Origin: Acidobacteria bacterium Mor1
GTDB lineage: Bacteria > Acidobacteriota > Polarisedimenticolia > Polarisedimenticolales > Polarisedimenticolaceae
Reading direction: 5' to 3'
Assembly (NCBI GenBank): GCA_001664505.1
Contig: CP011806.1
Location: forward strand, 448,609 to 512,608
Length of the DNA: 64,000 nucleotides
In this document: positions 21,120-30,414 of the stretch, in pieces
Layout of the letters: each line of letters starts with the position of its first letter
How positions within the stretch are numbered: position 1 is the stretch's first letter
Notes under the pieces: generated by a model
The model's database searches: none
What the model saw: the letters and a program-made list of their open reading frames with translations, nothing else
Told to the model about the DNA's origin: nothing
Made by a program: the position numbers and the translations under genes

Positions 21120-22483
21120 AACACCGTCTGCTCGTGGCGCTTGCGCTGTGCATGTTGCTCTGTGCACCGTCTGCCGCGGCGGAATCGGTTCGCCGATTGC
21201 TGGATGCCGACCGTTGGTCCGAGGCCCTCGAGCTGGCGCGCCGGGCGGTCGATGCCGACGGCGCGTCTGCCGAAGCGTCGGGAGAACTGGCCGCGGCATT
21301 GCTGCGGGCCGGATTCATCGACGAGGCCGCCGCGGAAGCCGGCCGCATGGCCGAGGAGCGGCGCAGCGCTCTGGGTTGGGTGGTGCTGGCGCGGGTGCGA
21401 TCTGCCGAAGGGCGCTTCGACGAGGCGGTCGATGCCGGTGACCGCGCCCTGGAGTTGGCGCCCGACGATCGCACCATCGTCTACTGGGCGGGCACGGTAC
21501 AGCAGGGTCGCGCCCGTTCCCGGGAACTCCTGGAGCGCTATCTGGAGATGTCCGAGGGGGACGACGCCGATCGGATCGACGGTGCCGAGGGGACCCTGCG
21601 TTTCTACCAGGCCGTGGGCGATCGATTGCTCTGGACCGGCCAGGCTCGTCCCGAGAGTTTCTCGATGAAGCTGCGGCCGCTGTTCACCCCCGGGATTCGC
21701 GGGATCGAAGGGCACACCATCGACGCCGCGATGGGTCCCAGGGGCAAGCGTCTGCGCCTGCTGTTCGATACCGGGGCGACCGGTCTGTTCGTGCTGGAGC
21801 GCATCGCCAAGAAGGGCGCCTTCGAATCGCTCTCGTCGGAGACCACCTTCGGCGGTGGTGGCGATCAGCGTCACCGTACTCTGCGAGGTGTGTTTCCACG
21901 TCTGGCGTTCGAGGGCCTGGAATTCGGCGATGCCCTGGTTGCAGTCAGCTCTCGGGAGATCGATTCGACCGGCCGCTACCACGGACTGGTCGGGATCGCG
22001 CCCTTCGCCGGCTACCGCATCACCATCGATACCGGGGAGCGGAGCCTGCGCCTAGACCCCGGCGACGCCGACGCCGAGGGCGCTCCCTACTGGGTGATCT
22101 CCGGACAGATGCTTGTGCGGGTGCGGGTCAACGACGAGCAGGACGCGCTGTTCCTGTTCGACACCGGGGCGGACGGTTCGGTCATCTCCCAACATCTGAT
22201 CGACCAGGTCGAGGGAGCCGCTGCGGGAAGTCCGGCACGGGTGCGTGGCTTCGGTGGACGGATCGAGAACTCCCGGCGGGTCTCGGGCATCCAGCTGGGC
22301 TTTCAGGGGCGCAAGACCCGGCGCGGGCGGATGACCAGCGCCGATTTCAGCCTGCGCAACCGGCTGGGAGGGGTGCAGGTCGACGGGTTTCTCGGCCGGG
22401 ACCTGATCGGCGAGTCGACCGTCGTGATCGACACCGTCGCCCGCCGGATTCGTCTCGTGGACGGCGGCGAGTCGAAGGAGTAG
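21116..22483 (+). CDS. Exported retropepsin-like aspartyl protease with TPR
   Basis: 455 residues. A signal peptide (1-22, ending SAAA) is followed by TPR-like helices (about 25-130). Then come two aspartyl-protease half sites, LFDTGATGLFVL near 218 and LFDTGADGSVIS near 348, each with a downstream hydrophobic-Gly segment (FLGRDLIGES in the second). Two DTG motifs in one chain suggest an internally paired active site, like pepsins, rather than a homodimer. It is probably periplasmic. ATG overlaps the preceding stop as ATGA. The substrate is unknown. It converges with the GT39-like gene after 18 nt. Confidence 0.85.
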   Translation: MKHRLLVALALCMLLCAPSAAAESVRRLLDADRWSEALELARRAVDADGASAEASGELAAALLRAGFIDEAAAEAGRMAEERRSALGWVVLARVRSAEGRFDEAVDAGDRALELAPDDRTIVYWAGTVQQGRARSRELLERYLEMSEGDDADRIDGAEGTLRFYQAVGDRLLWTGQARPESFSMKLRPLFTPGIRGIEGHTIDAAMGPRGKRLRLLFDTGATGLFVLERIAKKGAFESLSSETTFGGGGDQRHRTLRGVFPRLAFEGLEFGDALVAVSSREIDSTGRYHGLVGIAPFAGYRITIDTGERSLRLDPGDADAEGAPYWVISGQMLVRVRVNDEQDALFLFDTGADGSVISQHLIDQVEGAAAGSPARVRGFGGRIENSRRVSGIQLGFQGRKTRRGRMTSADFSLRNRLGGVQVDGFLGRDLIGESTVVIDTVARRIRLVDGGESKE

Positions 22484-22501
22484 GCGAATGGCTTGCGGCG
22501 C

Positions 22502-24331
22502 CTAGCGTCCGAGCCGGCGCAAGGCTTCGCGGGGAGCGGGCCAGGCGGGATCGAGCCGGGCGGCCTGTTCCAGGTCGGCGATCGCCGCGGTTTGCCGGCG
22601 CTGCCGCAGATGGAACATCCCGCGCGCAAACAGGGTGCCGGCGTTGGCCCCCGGTGCGGCCACCGCAGCGTCGTGTTCCCGCAGCGCCTGATCGACGGCT
22701 CCCTGCCGTTCCAGGGTTTCCGCCAGCCGGCTACGGGTCGAGGCCTCGCGGCCTTCGGGCATGCCCGTTTCCAGGGCGCGGCGGTAGAGCCCCGAGGCTT
22801 GCGCCAGATCCCCGCGCTTCTGACGCAACCAACCGGCCTGATCGAGGGCCACGGCGTGCGCCGGTTCCCCCTCGAGGGCGGGTTCGAGCACGTCGAGCCC
22901 TTCGTCCAGACGGTCCAGGCTCGAGAGGGTTGCAGCCAAACGCACCCGTTCCCGCACGGGGACCTCGGAGCTTCGCACGAAGCTGAAGGCGCAGCCTGCC
23001 GCGACCAGTAGCGCGGCCACGATCACCCCCGTGCGCCGACGTGGGTCGCTCCATCCCAGGAGGGCCCGGTCGACGGCGAACCCGGCAAAGGGGGCGAGCA
23101 GGAAGTAGAAGGGCAGGCGCAGGCGGGTGGTGACGAAGAACAGCAGCAGCACCGCCAACAGGGCCGCGGCGAATCCGATCAGCGGCCAGGCCTTGCGGCG
23201 CTCGGGCCACGCCAGGATCCCGCCGATCAGCCCCGGGAGCAGCAGACCCCACGGGGGGAGTGCCAGCAGGTACAAGAGCGGTAGATACCGTTCCCGTTCC
23301 AGCGCGAAGGAGTACATGTCGGCGGGATCTCCCGGGTCGAGGACCCGCCGCAGCTTGCGGGACTCGAGGGCTATCCAGGCGCCCGGGTCTGCGGTGATGG
23401 CCTCGACGGCGCGGCCGCGCCAGTAGCGGTCGACCTGGCCTGGAGTGAGGGGCGCCCCGGCGGATTCCTCGGCCAGCCGGGTCGCCAGTTCCCGCTGGGA
23501 AAAAATGTCGCCGGCCTGGGGGTGAAGCGCCTTGTGAGACCCGTCGGCGCCCGGTTGGTTGCCGATGTAGAGGTTCTCACCGGCCGACAGGGCAATGCGC
23601 AGCCCGGCGCCCCGGCTCGCGTTGTGGATCAACACCGGCGCGATCACGATCAGGAAGGCGGCGCCGAACCCCGCGGCGTTGCGCAGCCACCCTGGGTCGG
23701 GGCGCCGTCCCGACCAGAGTCGCGGACCCAGGGCGAGAAGGGCGACCGGCACCAGGAGCTGCACCTCGGCCCGGGCCAGGGCGGTGACGCCGAAGGCCGC
23801 GCCGCAGAGCGCGGCGGGAAGCGGGCCCGGTTGCTCGCGACATCGCCCCAGCAGGTAGATCGAGAGGGAGAGGCCCGCCAGGGGGAGCGCCACCGGAAGC
23901 AACTTGATCTGGTGCAGGGCCAGCGGTCCGTGGAGCAGGGCTATCAGGGCCGCCGCCACGCCCGCGCGTTCGGAGCCCAGGTACTGCCGCCCGATAGGGA
24001 CCAGCAGGGCGATGGCCATACCGGCGAGCAGCACCTGAATGAAGATCGCGCTGCCGTGACCGGCTTCGCCCCGAAGCAGCGCCAGGAACACCGGGTAGAG
24101 CGGCGCCTGATGGAAGGCGGGTTCGGCGGAGAGGCCCTCGGCGGCGATCCGCGCCGACCAGGTGTCGTAGGACAGGGCGTCGGAGATCAACGCCTGATCG
24201 AAGGGGCTATCCCGGTGCTGGTACCAGAGCAGCAGGTGCACCGCGACGGCGAGCAGGGCGATCACGGCAAAACGGTTCCCGGAGAGTCGGGAACCGCTTG
24301 ACGTTCTTCGGTTGGAGGAGCGGCGTTTCAC
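22502..24331 (-). CDS. GT39-like polytopic membrane protein with C-terminal TPR domain
   Basis: 609 residues. The N-terminal part is a GT-C fold. After the first membrane helix comes the acidic segment SDALSYDTW, then HQAPLYPVFLALL, the layout of ArnT/PMT-type transferases that use polyprenyl-linked sugars, with about ten membrane helices up to residue 445. From about 460 the rest is soluble and made of TPRs. The start is GTG at 24329-24331, with a near-consensus promoter ending 8 nt upstream. Acceptor and donor are unknown. A flippase or O-antigen-ligase relative is less likely. Confidence 0.82.
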   Translation of the reverse strand: MKRRSSNRRTSSGSRLSGNRFAVIALLAVAVHLLLWYQHRDSPFDQALISDALSYDTWSARIAAEGLSAEPAFHQAPLYPVFLALLRGEAGHGSAIFIQVLLAGMAIALLVPIGRQYLGSERAGVAAALIALLHGPLALHQIKLLPVALPLAGLSLSIYLLGRCREQPGPLPAALCGAAFGVTALARAEVQLLVPVALLALGPRLWSGRRPDPGWLRNAAGFGAAFLIVIAPVLIHNASRGAGLRIALSAGENLYIGNQPGADGSHKALHPQAGDIFSQRELATRLAEESAGAPLTPGQVDRYWRGRAVEAITADPGAWIALESRKLRRVLDPGDPADMYSFALERERYLPLLYLLALPPWGLLLPGLIGGILAWPERRKAWPLIGFAAALLAVLLLFFVTTRLRLPFYFLLAPFAGFAVDRALLGWSDPRRRTGVIVAALLVAAGCAFSFVRSSEVPVRERVRLAATLSSLDRLDEGLDVLEPALEGEPAHAVALDQAGWLRQKRGDLAQASGLYRRALETGMPEGREASTRSRLAETLERQGAVDQALREHDAAVAAPGANAGTLFARGMFHLRQRRQTAAIADLEQAARLDPAWPAPREALRRLGR

Positions 24332-24339
24332 GGCCGCCC

Positions 24340-24368
24340 ATTATGGACCTTCCGCCGGCGCCGGTCAG
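24340..24368 (-). promoter_or_regulatory. Promoter immediately before the GT39-like gene (leaderless)
   Basis: On the minus strand CTGACC (24363-24368), 17 nt, then CATAAT (24340-24345) and 8 nt to the GTG start. Both boxes are near sigma-70 consensus. The expected start site falls at or next to the GTG, and there is no Shine-Dalgarno. It begins just after the pepF stop. Confidence 0.55.
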
Positions 24369-24372
24369 CCGG

Positions 24373-26220
24373 TCAGGCGTTCCTGTCGAGGAGTTCCTCG
24401 AGCAGGTCGAGCTTGCGGCTCATCGCCTCGAAGGTCGCCGCGTAGGGCTCGGGCTGTTCCAGGTCGACCCCTGCGCCCCGCAGCAACTGCAGGGAGTAGT
24501 CGGAGCCACCCGAACGCAGGAACTCTAGATAGCGAGCCCGGGCGCCGGGCTGGTCCGCCTGGACCGCAGCGGCCAGCGCAGTCGCCGCCACGATGCCGGT
24601 CGAATACTGGTACACGTAGAAGTTGTAGTAGAAGTGGGGAATGGCGGCCCACTCCACCGCGAAGCGGTCGTCGATCCGTACCGTTCCGGCATCGTGGCCG
24701 TGGTAGCGGCGCAGCAGTCCGAGATACAGATCGTTGAGGCGTTCACCGGTCAGGGCCTCGCCTCGTTCGGCGCGCTCGTGAATGTCCAGCTCGAACTCGG
24801 CGAACATCGTCTGGCGGAACAGGGTCGCCCGCAGTCCGTCGAGGTAGGAACTCAGCAGGAACATCCGCTCCCGGTCGTCGGAGGCGTGTTCGAGCATGTG
24901 GGCGTTGAGCAGCGCCTCGTTGAAGGTCGAGGCGACCTCCGCGACGAAGATCGAGTAGCTGGCGCTGGGGTAGGGCTGCGAGGAGTTGCTGAAGTACGAG
25001 TGCATCGCGTGACCCATTTCGTGGGTCAGGGTAGTCACCCCCTCGTAGTCGCCGTTGAAGTTCATCAGCACGAAGGGGTGCACGTCGTATGCGGCGCCGG
25101 TGGCGTAGGCCCCCGAGCGTTTGCCGGGGCGCGGGTGCCAGTCGATCCAGCGGCGGTCGAAGGCCTGGGCCAAGGCGCTGCCGTACTCGTCTCCCAGAGG
25201 GCGCATCGAGTCGCGGACCAGGCGCGAGGCCTCGTCGATCTCGTAGTGCATCGGGTTGTCGCTCAGCAGGGGACAGTAGAGGTCGTGGTACCCCATCTCG
25301 TCGATGCCGAGGGCGCGGCCCCGCAGGGCGAAGTAGCGGTGCAGCACCGGCAGGTTGGCGTGCACCTGCTGGATCAGGTTGCGATAGACCTGGGTCGGGA
25401 TGTTCTCGCCGTCGAGGGCGGCGTGGAGGCAGCTGTCGTAGTGCCGGGCCCGTGCTCGGAAGACGTGGCCCTTGACCGATTCGTAGAGGTTCTGGCCGAG
25501 GGTCGCCTTGAAGGATTCGTAGCTGCCGAAGTAGCTGTCGAACATGTTGCGCCGGTCCTCGCGGACCGAGGTGGTGCGGTGCTTCGAGAACAGCGACGGC
25601 GTCAGCTCGATCTCGTCGCCGTTCTGCAGCTTGACCGTGGGGCGGGGCATCTCGGCGTTCTGCATCAGGCTGAACAGGGAATTGGGGCCGCCGGTGATCA
25701 GGCCGGCCTCGGCCAGGATGCGCTCCTCACCCGGCTCCAGCACGTGCTTGCGCGTACGCAGCAGGTCTTGGAGGAAGTGCCGGTGCTCGGCCAGGTCCGG
25801 TTCGTCGTCGAGATAGGCCAGCAGCGTCGACGGTTCCATCGACAGGATCTCGGGCCGCACGAAGGAGATGCGACGGGAGAAATCGGTGACCAGAACCTGA
25901 CACTCCTGGCGAAGGGCCTGGAGCTCGCCGTCGCGGGTATCGCCGTCGGCGCCCATCGAGGCGTAGGACATCAGCCGCGACAGCTCCTTCGAAGCGTCGG
26001 AGACGCTGCGCAGGCCTCGAGCCAGGGCGGCGGCGGACTCTCCCAGGGTTCCCTGGATCGCGTCCAGCTCGGGCAGCCGCTTCTCGAACCCGGCGCGGGC
26101 TTCGATGAAGGCCGCCCGGGTCGGGTAGATGTCGCTGAGCGCCCAGGTTTCCGCTTCGGGGACGGGGGGCTGCGCCACGGTTGCGGCACTGCCGTCGGCA
26201 GAGAACGTCACGGATTTCAC
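24373..26220 (-). CDS. pepF: Oligoendopeptidase F, M3B family
   Basis: A cytoplasmic zinc oligopeptidase of 615 residues, the usual length for the family. The zinc motif HEMGHAMHSYF (HExxH) is near residue 400. The third ligand region follows in FVAEVASTFNEALL. The N-terminal half is the helical M3 lid (from WALSDIYPTRAAF). Start GTG is at 26218-26220, before which AGGGAAG lies about 10 nt away, so the initiation signal is weak. It degrades small peptides, probably in general peptide turnover. Confidence 0.94.
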   Translation of the reverse strand: MKSVTFSADGSAATVAQPPVPEAETWALSDIYPTRAAFIEARAGFEKRLPELDAIQGTLGESAAALARGLRSVSDASKELSRLMSYASMGADGDTRDGELQALRQECQVLVTDFSRRISFVRPEILSMEPSTLLAYLDDEPDLAEHRHFLQDLLRTRKHVLEPGEERILAEAGLITGGPNSLFSLMQNAEMPRPTVKLQNGDEIELTPSLFSKHRTTSVREDRRNMFDSYFGSYESFKATLGQNLYESVKGHVFRARARHYDSCLHAALDGENIPTQVYRNLIQQVHANLPVLHRYFALRGRALGIDEMGYHDLYCPLLSDNPMHYEIDEASRLVRDSMRPLGDEYGSALAQAFDRRWIDWHPRPGKRSGAYATGAAYDVHPFVLMNFNGDYEGVTTLTHEMGHAMHSYFSNSSQPYPSASYSIFVAEVASTFNEALLNAHMLEHASDDRERMFLLSSYLDGLRATLFRQTMFAEFELDIHERAERGEALTGERLNDLYLGLLRRYHGHDAGTVRIDDRFAVEWAAIPHFYYNFYVYQYSTGIVAATALAAAVQADQPGARARYLEFLRSGGSDYSLQLLRGAGVDLEQPEPYAATFEAMSRKLDLLEELLDRNA

Positions 26221-26489
26221 AGTGTTCGCTTCCCTATGTCCGGCCCATCGGGCCGGTCGGACCGCCGCACCTGGCCGGTCCTTGAATTACGTGCCCTCGC
26301 CGACGCACGCCGCCGCGAGACAGGGGGATGGCCATCCACGCTGTTCGTTGCCAAATCTAACGCATGGGCTTCCGAGGATCCAGACCTCAAATGCATCAAC
26401 TTTGAGCTTTCAAAATTGGAAAAATGCCCATGTGTGGGTGGATCGGGACAATAAAATGCCGCCAGGGCTCGGAACCGGTTCTGAGGGGC

Positions 26490-26575
26490 TGGTACCGGAG
26501 GTGGGACTTGAACCCACACGCCCTTGCGGGCGGGGGATTTTGAATCCCCTGCGTCTGCCATTCCGCCACTCCGGC
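26490..26575 (-). tRNA. tRNA-Leu (anticodon CAA)
   Basis: Read on the minus strand, a 7-bp acceptor stem GCCGGAG pairs with CTCCGGT (one G-T pair). The D arm contains TGGCGGAATGGCAGACGC. The anticodon stem GGGGA/TCCCC encloses the loop TTCAAAA, giving anticodon CAA. A long variable arm (GCCC GCAA GGGC) marks a class II tRNA, and the T arm GTGGG TTCAAGT CCCAC is standard. The CCA end is encoded at 26490-26492. It decodes UUG. Confidence 0.97.
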
Positions 26576-26756
26576 GAGGGGGTCGGATGGCGGGCATCCT
26601 ACCAGGAAAGCCCGGGAATCGCTCCGCGCCGGCGTCCGGGAACTCCGGGTATTCCGGTCTCCGAAGGGGGTCGGGGGTGTTCGCAGCCTGCCTTACAGGG
26701 CTGCAACCGAATGGTTGCGTCCGGGCCGGGCTGAGCGGCCCGATCCCAGTAAGTGT

Positions 26757-26785
26757 TTGACAAAACAGGCGGTTTACGCTACTTT
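26757..26785 (+). promoter_or_regulatory. Promoter of carD
   Basis: A perfect -35 TTGACA (26757-26762), a 17-nt spacer and a -10 TACTTT (26780-26785). The start near 26792 would give a leader of about 64 nt with a strong Shine-Dalgarno. The perfect -35 with a poor -10 is of interest because CarD stabilises open complexes at weak -10 promoters. Confidence 0.6.
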
Positions 26786-26855
26786 AAAGCTGTCTGTCCA
26801 TCCAGTTGGCCCTCGCGAAACGGCATTCCTGCGACCGGGCCTCAGGGAGGTAAGC

Positions 26856-27371
26856 GTGGATTTCAAGGTTGGTGACAAGGTCGTTTACCCGAACCATGGC
26901 GTGGGCGTCATCGAGGACGTTGCCGAGAAGACCATCGGTGGCATGGACTCGTCGTTCTACTGCCTGCGGATCTTGTCCACGGACAGCACCGTGATGGTGC
27001 CGGTCGGGAACACCACCGTCGTCGGGCTCCGCAAGGTGCTGACCAAGCGGGAAGTGACCAAGGTCATGAAGCTCCTCAAGGGGGGCGAGGTCGCGACCTA
27101 CGACGACTGGAAGGGGCGCTTCCAGGCCAACTCCGAAAAGATGCGGACCGGCGATATCCTGGCGGTCACCGAGGTATTGAAGAGCCTGACGATCCTCAAT
27201 GAGGTCAAGCCGCTCTCGTACCGCGAGCGCAAGATGCTCGACCGGGCCCGTTTCCTGCTGGTTTCCGAGCTCTCCGAGGCCTCGGGCAAGGACACCGAGA
27301 AGGTCGAGGAGCAGATCGACAACGCCCTGCTCGAGTCGACCAAGGACGTCCAGGCCAAGGTCGAGCACTAG
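26856..27371 (+). CDS. carD: CarD family transcription regulator
   Basis: Binds the RNA polymerase beta subunit through its N-terminal RID domain and stabilises open complexes, including rRNA promoters, in CarD/CdnL systems. It has 171 residues from GTG 26856-26858, with AGGGAGG 5 nt upstream. The N-terminus (VGDKVVYPNHGVGVIEDV) is the characteristic Tudor-like RID. The C-terminal about 100 residues are helical and end in a charged coil. Upstream in-frame residues overlap the promoter and are not coding. A strong terminator follows 31 nt after the stop, so it may be a single-gene unit. Confidence 0.94.
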   Translation: MDFKVGDKVVYPNHGVGVIEDVAEKTIGGMDSSFYCLRILSTDSTVMVPVGNTTVVGLRKVLTKREVTKVMKLLKGGEVATYDDWKGRFQANSEKMRTGDILAVTEVLKSLTILNEVKPLSYRERKMLDRARFLLVSELSEASGKDTEKVEEQIDNALLESTKDVQAKVEH

Positions 27372-27402
27372 GAATCATCCGCCAAGTCTAAGATCTGGGA
27401 AT

Positions 27403-27429
27403 GGCCCGGCGGTTTCCGCCGGGCCTTTT
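27403..27429 (+). terminator. Intrinsic terminator after carD
   Basis: A perfect 10-bp stem (GGCCCGGCGG / CCGCCGGGCC) with a TTT loop and a TTTT tail. It ends 5 nt before the rqcH start codon. Confidence 0.9.
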
Positions 27430-27434
27430 GCTTG

Positions 27435-29192
27435 ATGGACCTCCTGATCCTCCATCGTGTGGTCGCTTCCCTGCGGGCGTCGCTTTGCGACTGCTCGCTG
27501 GTCGAGTTGCGTTCGGATCGGCCCGATCGCTACCGCCTTCTGTTCGAAGGGGAGCGGGGCCGGGGTTCGGCGCTGGTCTCGCTGGGGCAGGATCCCTGGC
27601 TCGGCCGGCCCCGGGGACGTTTCGAGGGGCACCGGACCCTGACCTCCTTCGCCGCCTCGGCAGGCAAGGCGCTGGCAGACCGGGTGCTAGAGGAGGTGCT
27701 CCTGGCCGAGGGAGACCGGCGGGTCGCCTTCTGCTTTCGCGGTGGGGCCCGGCTGGTCGCCGAGTTGACTCCGCGGGCCTCGAATCTCATTCGCCTCGAC
27801 CAGGAGAGCAGGGTGGTCGAGTTCGCCCGAAACAGCAGGGGAGCTCTGGCCCGGCTGGTCCCCGGGGAGCCCTATGTCCCGCCCCAGACCCCCGGGGCGC
27901 TGCCCTTGTTCGAGGCCGGCGCCGGTGAGGTGGACGATGCCATCGCCGCCCATGAGGGCAGGTCTCCCGCCGACGCGCTGCGCCGTTCGGTGTTCGGTCT
28001 GTCCCGGGAAACCGCGGCCCGGGTCGTCGACGAGGCCAGGCAGGACGGACGCACTCCCGGGGAGGTCCTGGTCGAGCGGGTGGAGGCGGCGGTCGCCGGC
28101 ACCCTGGCTCCGATGGTGGCCGCTCGGGAGGATCCGCTGGAAGCCGCCGAAGAGGGGCGCTTTGCCGCGGCAGAGGCTCGGCTGCTGCCCTGGGAGCCTC
28201 GGGAGCTGGACGAGGGTTTCAAGGTCTTCCTGCAGCCCGACGCCGCAGGCACCGTCGGGCATTTCTACGAAGCGGTGGACCGGGCCGCCCGGGCGGAGGC
28301 CCGGCTCGGAGGTGCCCGCAACATCCTGCGGCGAGAGAAGCGCAAGGCCTTCGACGCCCGCCGCAAGGTCGAGAGCAACCTGGCCCGTTTCGGCGATCCG
28401 GAACGGCACAAACGCTGGGCCGAGGCTCTGTTGGCCGGACTGAACCGGGTCGAGCGTGCCGGGGAGTTCTTGCGGGTGCCCGATCCCTACGACGTCGACG
28501 GTGCGATCCTCGAGGTGCCCGCCGATCCCGGCAGCGGTGCGGCCGAGGCTGCCGAGCGGCATTTTCATCTTCACCGCCGGGCGCTTCGGGGCCGCACGGC
28601 CGCTTCAGAGCGGCTGGCGGAACTGGATCGGCGGATCGAGCGGCTGGGTCTGCTGCAGGCCCGGTTCGAAGAGGCTGAGGGGGCCGGGGCCGCGGCGGAG
28701 CTCGAGGCGTCGATGCGGGAGCTCGGCATCCCCGTCGGTCTGGAGGCCGGGACCAAACAGGGCAGGGGCCGTGCCCGGGGCGCCGCTCCCCGGGTCGAAG
28801 GCGTTCGGCTGTTCCGCAGCGGGTCGGGGGTCGAGATCCTGGTGGGCAAGGGGGGGCAGGCCAACGACCGGCTGACCTTCCGGCTGGCCGGCCCCGAGGA
28901 CTTCTGGCTCCACGCCCAGGGGGTGCCGGGCGCCCACGTCGTGCTGCGCAACCCCTCCCGGGGGGCGACGCCTCCCCAGGAGGACCTGCTGGAGGCCGCG
29001 GCCCTGGCGGCCTACTACAGCGACTCCCGCAACGCCGCCCGGGTCGACGTGCAGTGGACCCGGCGGAAGTTCGTACGCAAGCCTCGCAACGGGGCGCCGG
29101 GAGCGGTGCTGGTCAAACGCTTCGAGACGGTGCGGGTGGCTCCGGGGCGTCCCGAGGGCGTTCCCGGGGAGCGAAAAAACGCCGGCGGCTGA
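27435..29192 (+). CDS. rqcH: RqcH / NFACT family ribosome quality control protein
   Basis: NFACT proteins bind stalled 50S subunits carrying peptidyl-tRNA and add C-terminal alanine tails. It has 585 residues. The NFACT-N domain starts at the N-terminus (MDLLILHRVVASL). Central helix-hairpin-helix and coiled-coil segments occupy about 160-450. The C-terminal NFACT-R domain has VGKGGQANDRLTF and EDFWLHAQGVPGAHVVL. The chosen ATG is 27435-27437; a TTG lies directly before it. The start sits 5 nt after the carD terminator and has no evident Shine-Dalgarno or promoter. It was formerly annotated as a fibronectin-binding protein. Confidence 0.9.
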   Translation: MDLLILHRVVASLRASLCDCSLVELRSDRPDRYRLLFEGERGRGSALVSLGQDPWLGRPRGRFEGHRTLTSFAASAGKALADRVLEEVLLAEGDRRVAFCFRGGARLVAELTPRASNLIRLDQESRVVEFARNSRGALARLVPGEPYVPPQTPGALPLFEAGAGEVDDAIAAHEGRSPADALRRSVFGLSRETAARVVDEARQDGRTPGEVLVERVEAAVAGTLAPMVAAREDPLEAAEEGRFAAAEARLLPWEPRELDEGFKVFLQPDAAGTVGHFYEAVDRAARAEARLGGARNILRREKRKAFDARRKVESNLARFGDPERHKRWAEALLAGLNRVERAGEFLRVPDPYDVDGAILEVPADPGSGAAEAAERHFHLHRRALRGRTAASERLAELDRRIERLGLLQARFEEAEGAGAAAELEASMRELGIPVGLEAGTKQGRGRARGAAPRVEGVRLFRSGSGVEILVGKGGQANDRLTFRLAGPEDFWLHAQGVPGAHVVLRNPSRGATPPQEDLLEAAALAAYYSDSRNAARVDVQWTRRKFVRKPRNGAPGAVLVKRFETVRVAPGRPEGVPGERKNAGG

Positions 29193-29273
29193 CTCCCCGG
29201 GATGTCTTGCGATTCCCGGTCATAAAGGCAATACTCTGCCCGCTTTCGAGATTCGTTCGGCCCACCGGACCCG

Positions 29274-29303
29274 TTGTCCCGGTGCCGGCCCGGACCCTAG
29301 ATT
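29274..29303 (+). promoter_or_regulatory. Promoter directly before the AglD-type gene (leaderless)
   Basis: TTGTCC (29274-29279), an 18-nt spacer, TAGATT (29298-29303), then 9 nt to ATG 29313. No Shine-Dalgarno is present, so the transcript would start within a few nucleotides of the ATG. Confidence 0.5.
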
Positions 29304-29312
29304 CGCCGCGCC

Positions 29313-30371
29313 ATGAAGTCAGCGATCAAGTACCTGGCCGGTTTCCTGCTCGCGGGATTCCTGCTCTGGTGGATGTTGCGGGACAAGGACCTCGGCGCCA
29401 TCTGGGAGCAGATCCAGCAGGCCTCCTTCGCCGGTCTGGCCTTCGCCGCCCTACTCAACATCCTCCACGCGATTCCACGGGCCTGGCGCTGGGGCAGCCT
29501 GCTCAAGCCGGTCCGCAGCGGGATCCCCATGCGGCCGATGGTCTCGGCGATCATGATCGGCTACATGATGACCTGGGTCGTTCCGGGCCGCGTCGGCGAG
29601 GTGGTGCGTCCGGCGCTGCTCTCCTCCCGGGAGCGGGTGCCCCTGGGCCCCTGTCTCGGCTCGATCCTCGCGGACCGACTGCTGGACGGCATCACGGTGC
29701 TGGTGCTGTTCGCCGTTGCGCTGGTGGTGCAGCCGCTGGACCAGGGTGAGGCAGGGGATCGCATCCGCCAGGGAGCGTTCATCCTCCTCGGGCTGGTCGG
29801 CTTCGGCCTCGGCGTGCTGCTCTTCGCTGCACAGTTCCGCCGTCCGCTGGAGGTCTGGCTGGCACGGCGCAACAAATTGATTGCATGGTGTGGCCGCACG
29901 ATCCTGAGATTCTCCGAAGGGGTCGAGGCCTTGCGCCGCCCGCGGCTCCTGCTCGAGGTGGTGTTCCAGAGCGCCGTGGTTTGGATCGTGATCTGTATCG
30001 CGACCTGGATCGGACTGCGGTCCTGCGGCGTCGAGATCTCCTTCTGGGGAGTCCTGGCGTTGATGCCGCTGCTGGCTTTGGGCATCGCCGTGCCCACCCC
30101 GGGCAATGCCGGGGGCTATTCCTTCGTGATGGAGCTCGGGCTGAGCGAGATGTTCAAGGTCCCGGGGGATCTGGCTGCAACGGCCGGGTTGCTCTTGTGG
30201 ATCATGGTGGTCGTGCCGCCGATCCTGCTGGGTGTGTTGATCCTGGCGGTGGAAGGGGTGTCCTGGAGCGATCTGATGCGGGCTGCCCGCGAGGTCAAGA
30301 ACCTCGGCTCTGCCGAGGAGCAGGCCTCGCAGGCATCGACGCCGGCAACGGCGGAAGCGCCCGCGGAATAG
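29313..30371 (+). CDS. Lysylphosphatidylglycerol synthase TM region / UPF0104 (AglD-like) membrane protein
   Basis: 352 residues with about eight membrane helices, starting [20 protein letters not shown]. The family pattern [21 protein letters not shown] near 76-96 and the late segment [12 protein letters not shown] (about 260) match PF03706. Members include the flippase half of MprF and many uncharacterised lipid-related membrane proteins. There is no C-terminal synthase domain here, so lipid translocation is possible but unproven. A short Ala/Glu-rich tail ends the protein. nrdR follows after 43 nt. Confidence 0.85.
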   Translation: MKSAIKYLAGFLLAGFLLWWMLRDKDLGAIWEQIQQASFAGLAFAALLNILHAIPRAWRWGSLLKPVRSGIPMRPMVSAIMIGYMMTWVVPGRVGEVVRPALLSSRERVPLGPCLGSILADRLLDGITVLVLFAVALVVQPLDQGEAGDRIRQGAFILLGLVGFGLGVLLFAAQFRRPLEVWLARRNKLIAWCGRTILRFSEGVEALRRPRLLLEVVFQSAVVWIVICIATWIGLRSCGVEISFWGVLALMPLLALGIAVPTPGNAGGYSFVMELGLSEMFKVPGDLAATAGLLLWIMVVVPPILLGVLILAVEGVSWSDLMRAAREVKNLGSAEEQASQASTPATAEAPAE

Positions 30372-30414
30372 ACGTTCCGTCGCGCCCGGAACCCCCGGCC
30401 GAGGAGGTGAACCC

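Noticed and set aside
26217-26597. 126-codon minus-strand ORF across tRNA-Leu and the pepF upstream region.
   Set aside because: It runs through the tRNA gene itself and its end overlaps the pepF start; no family resemblance.
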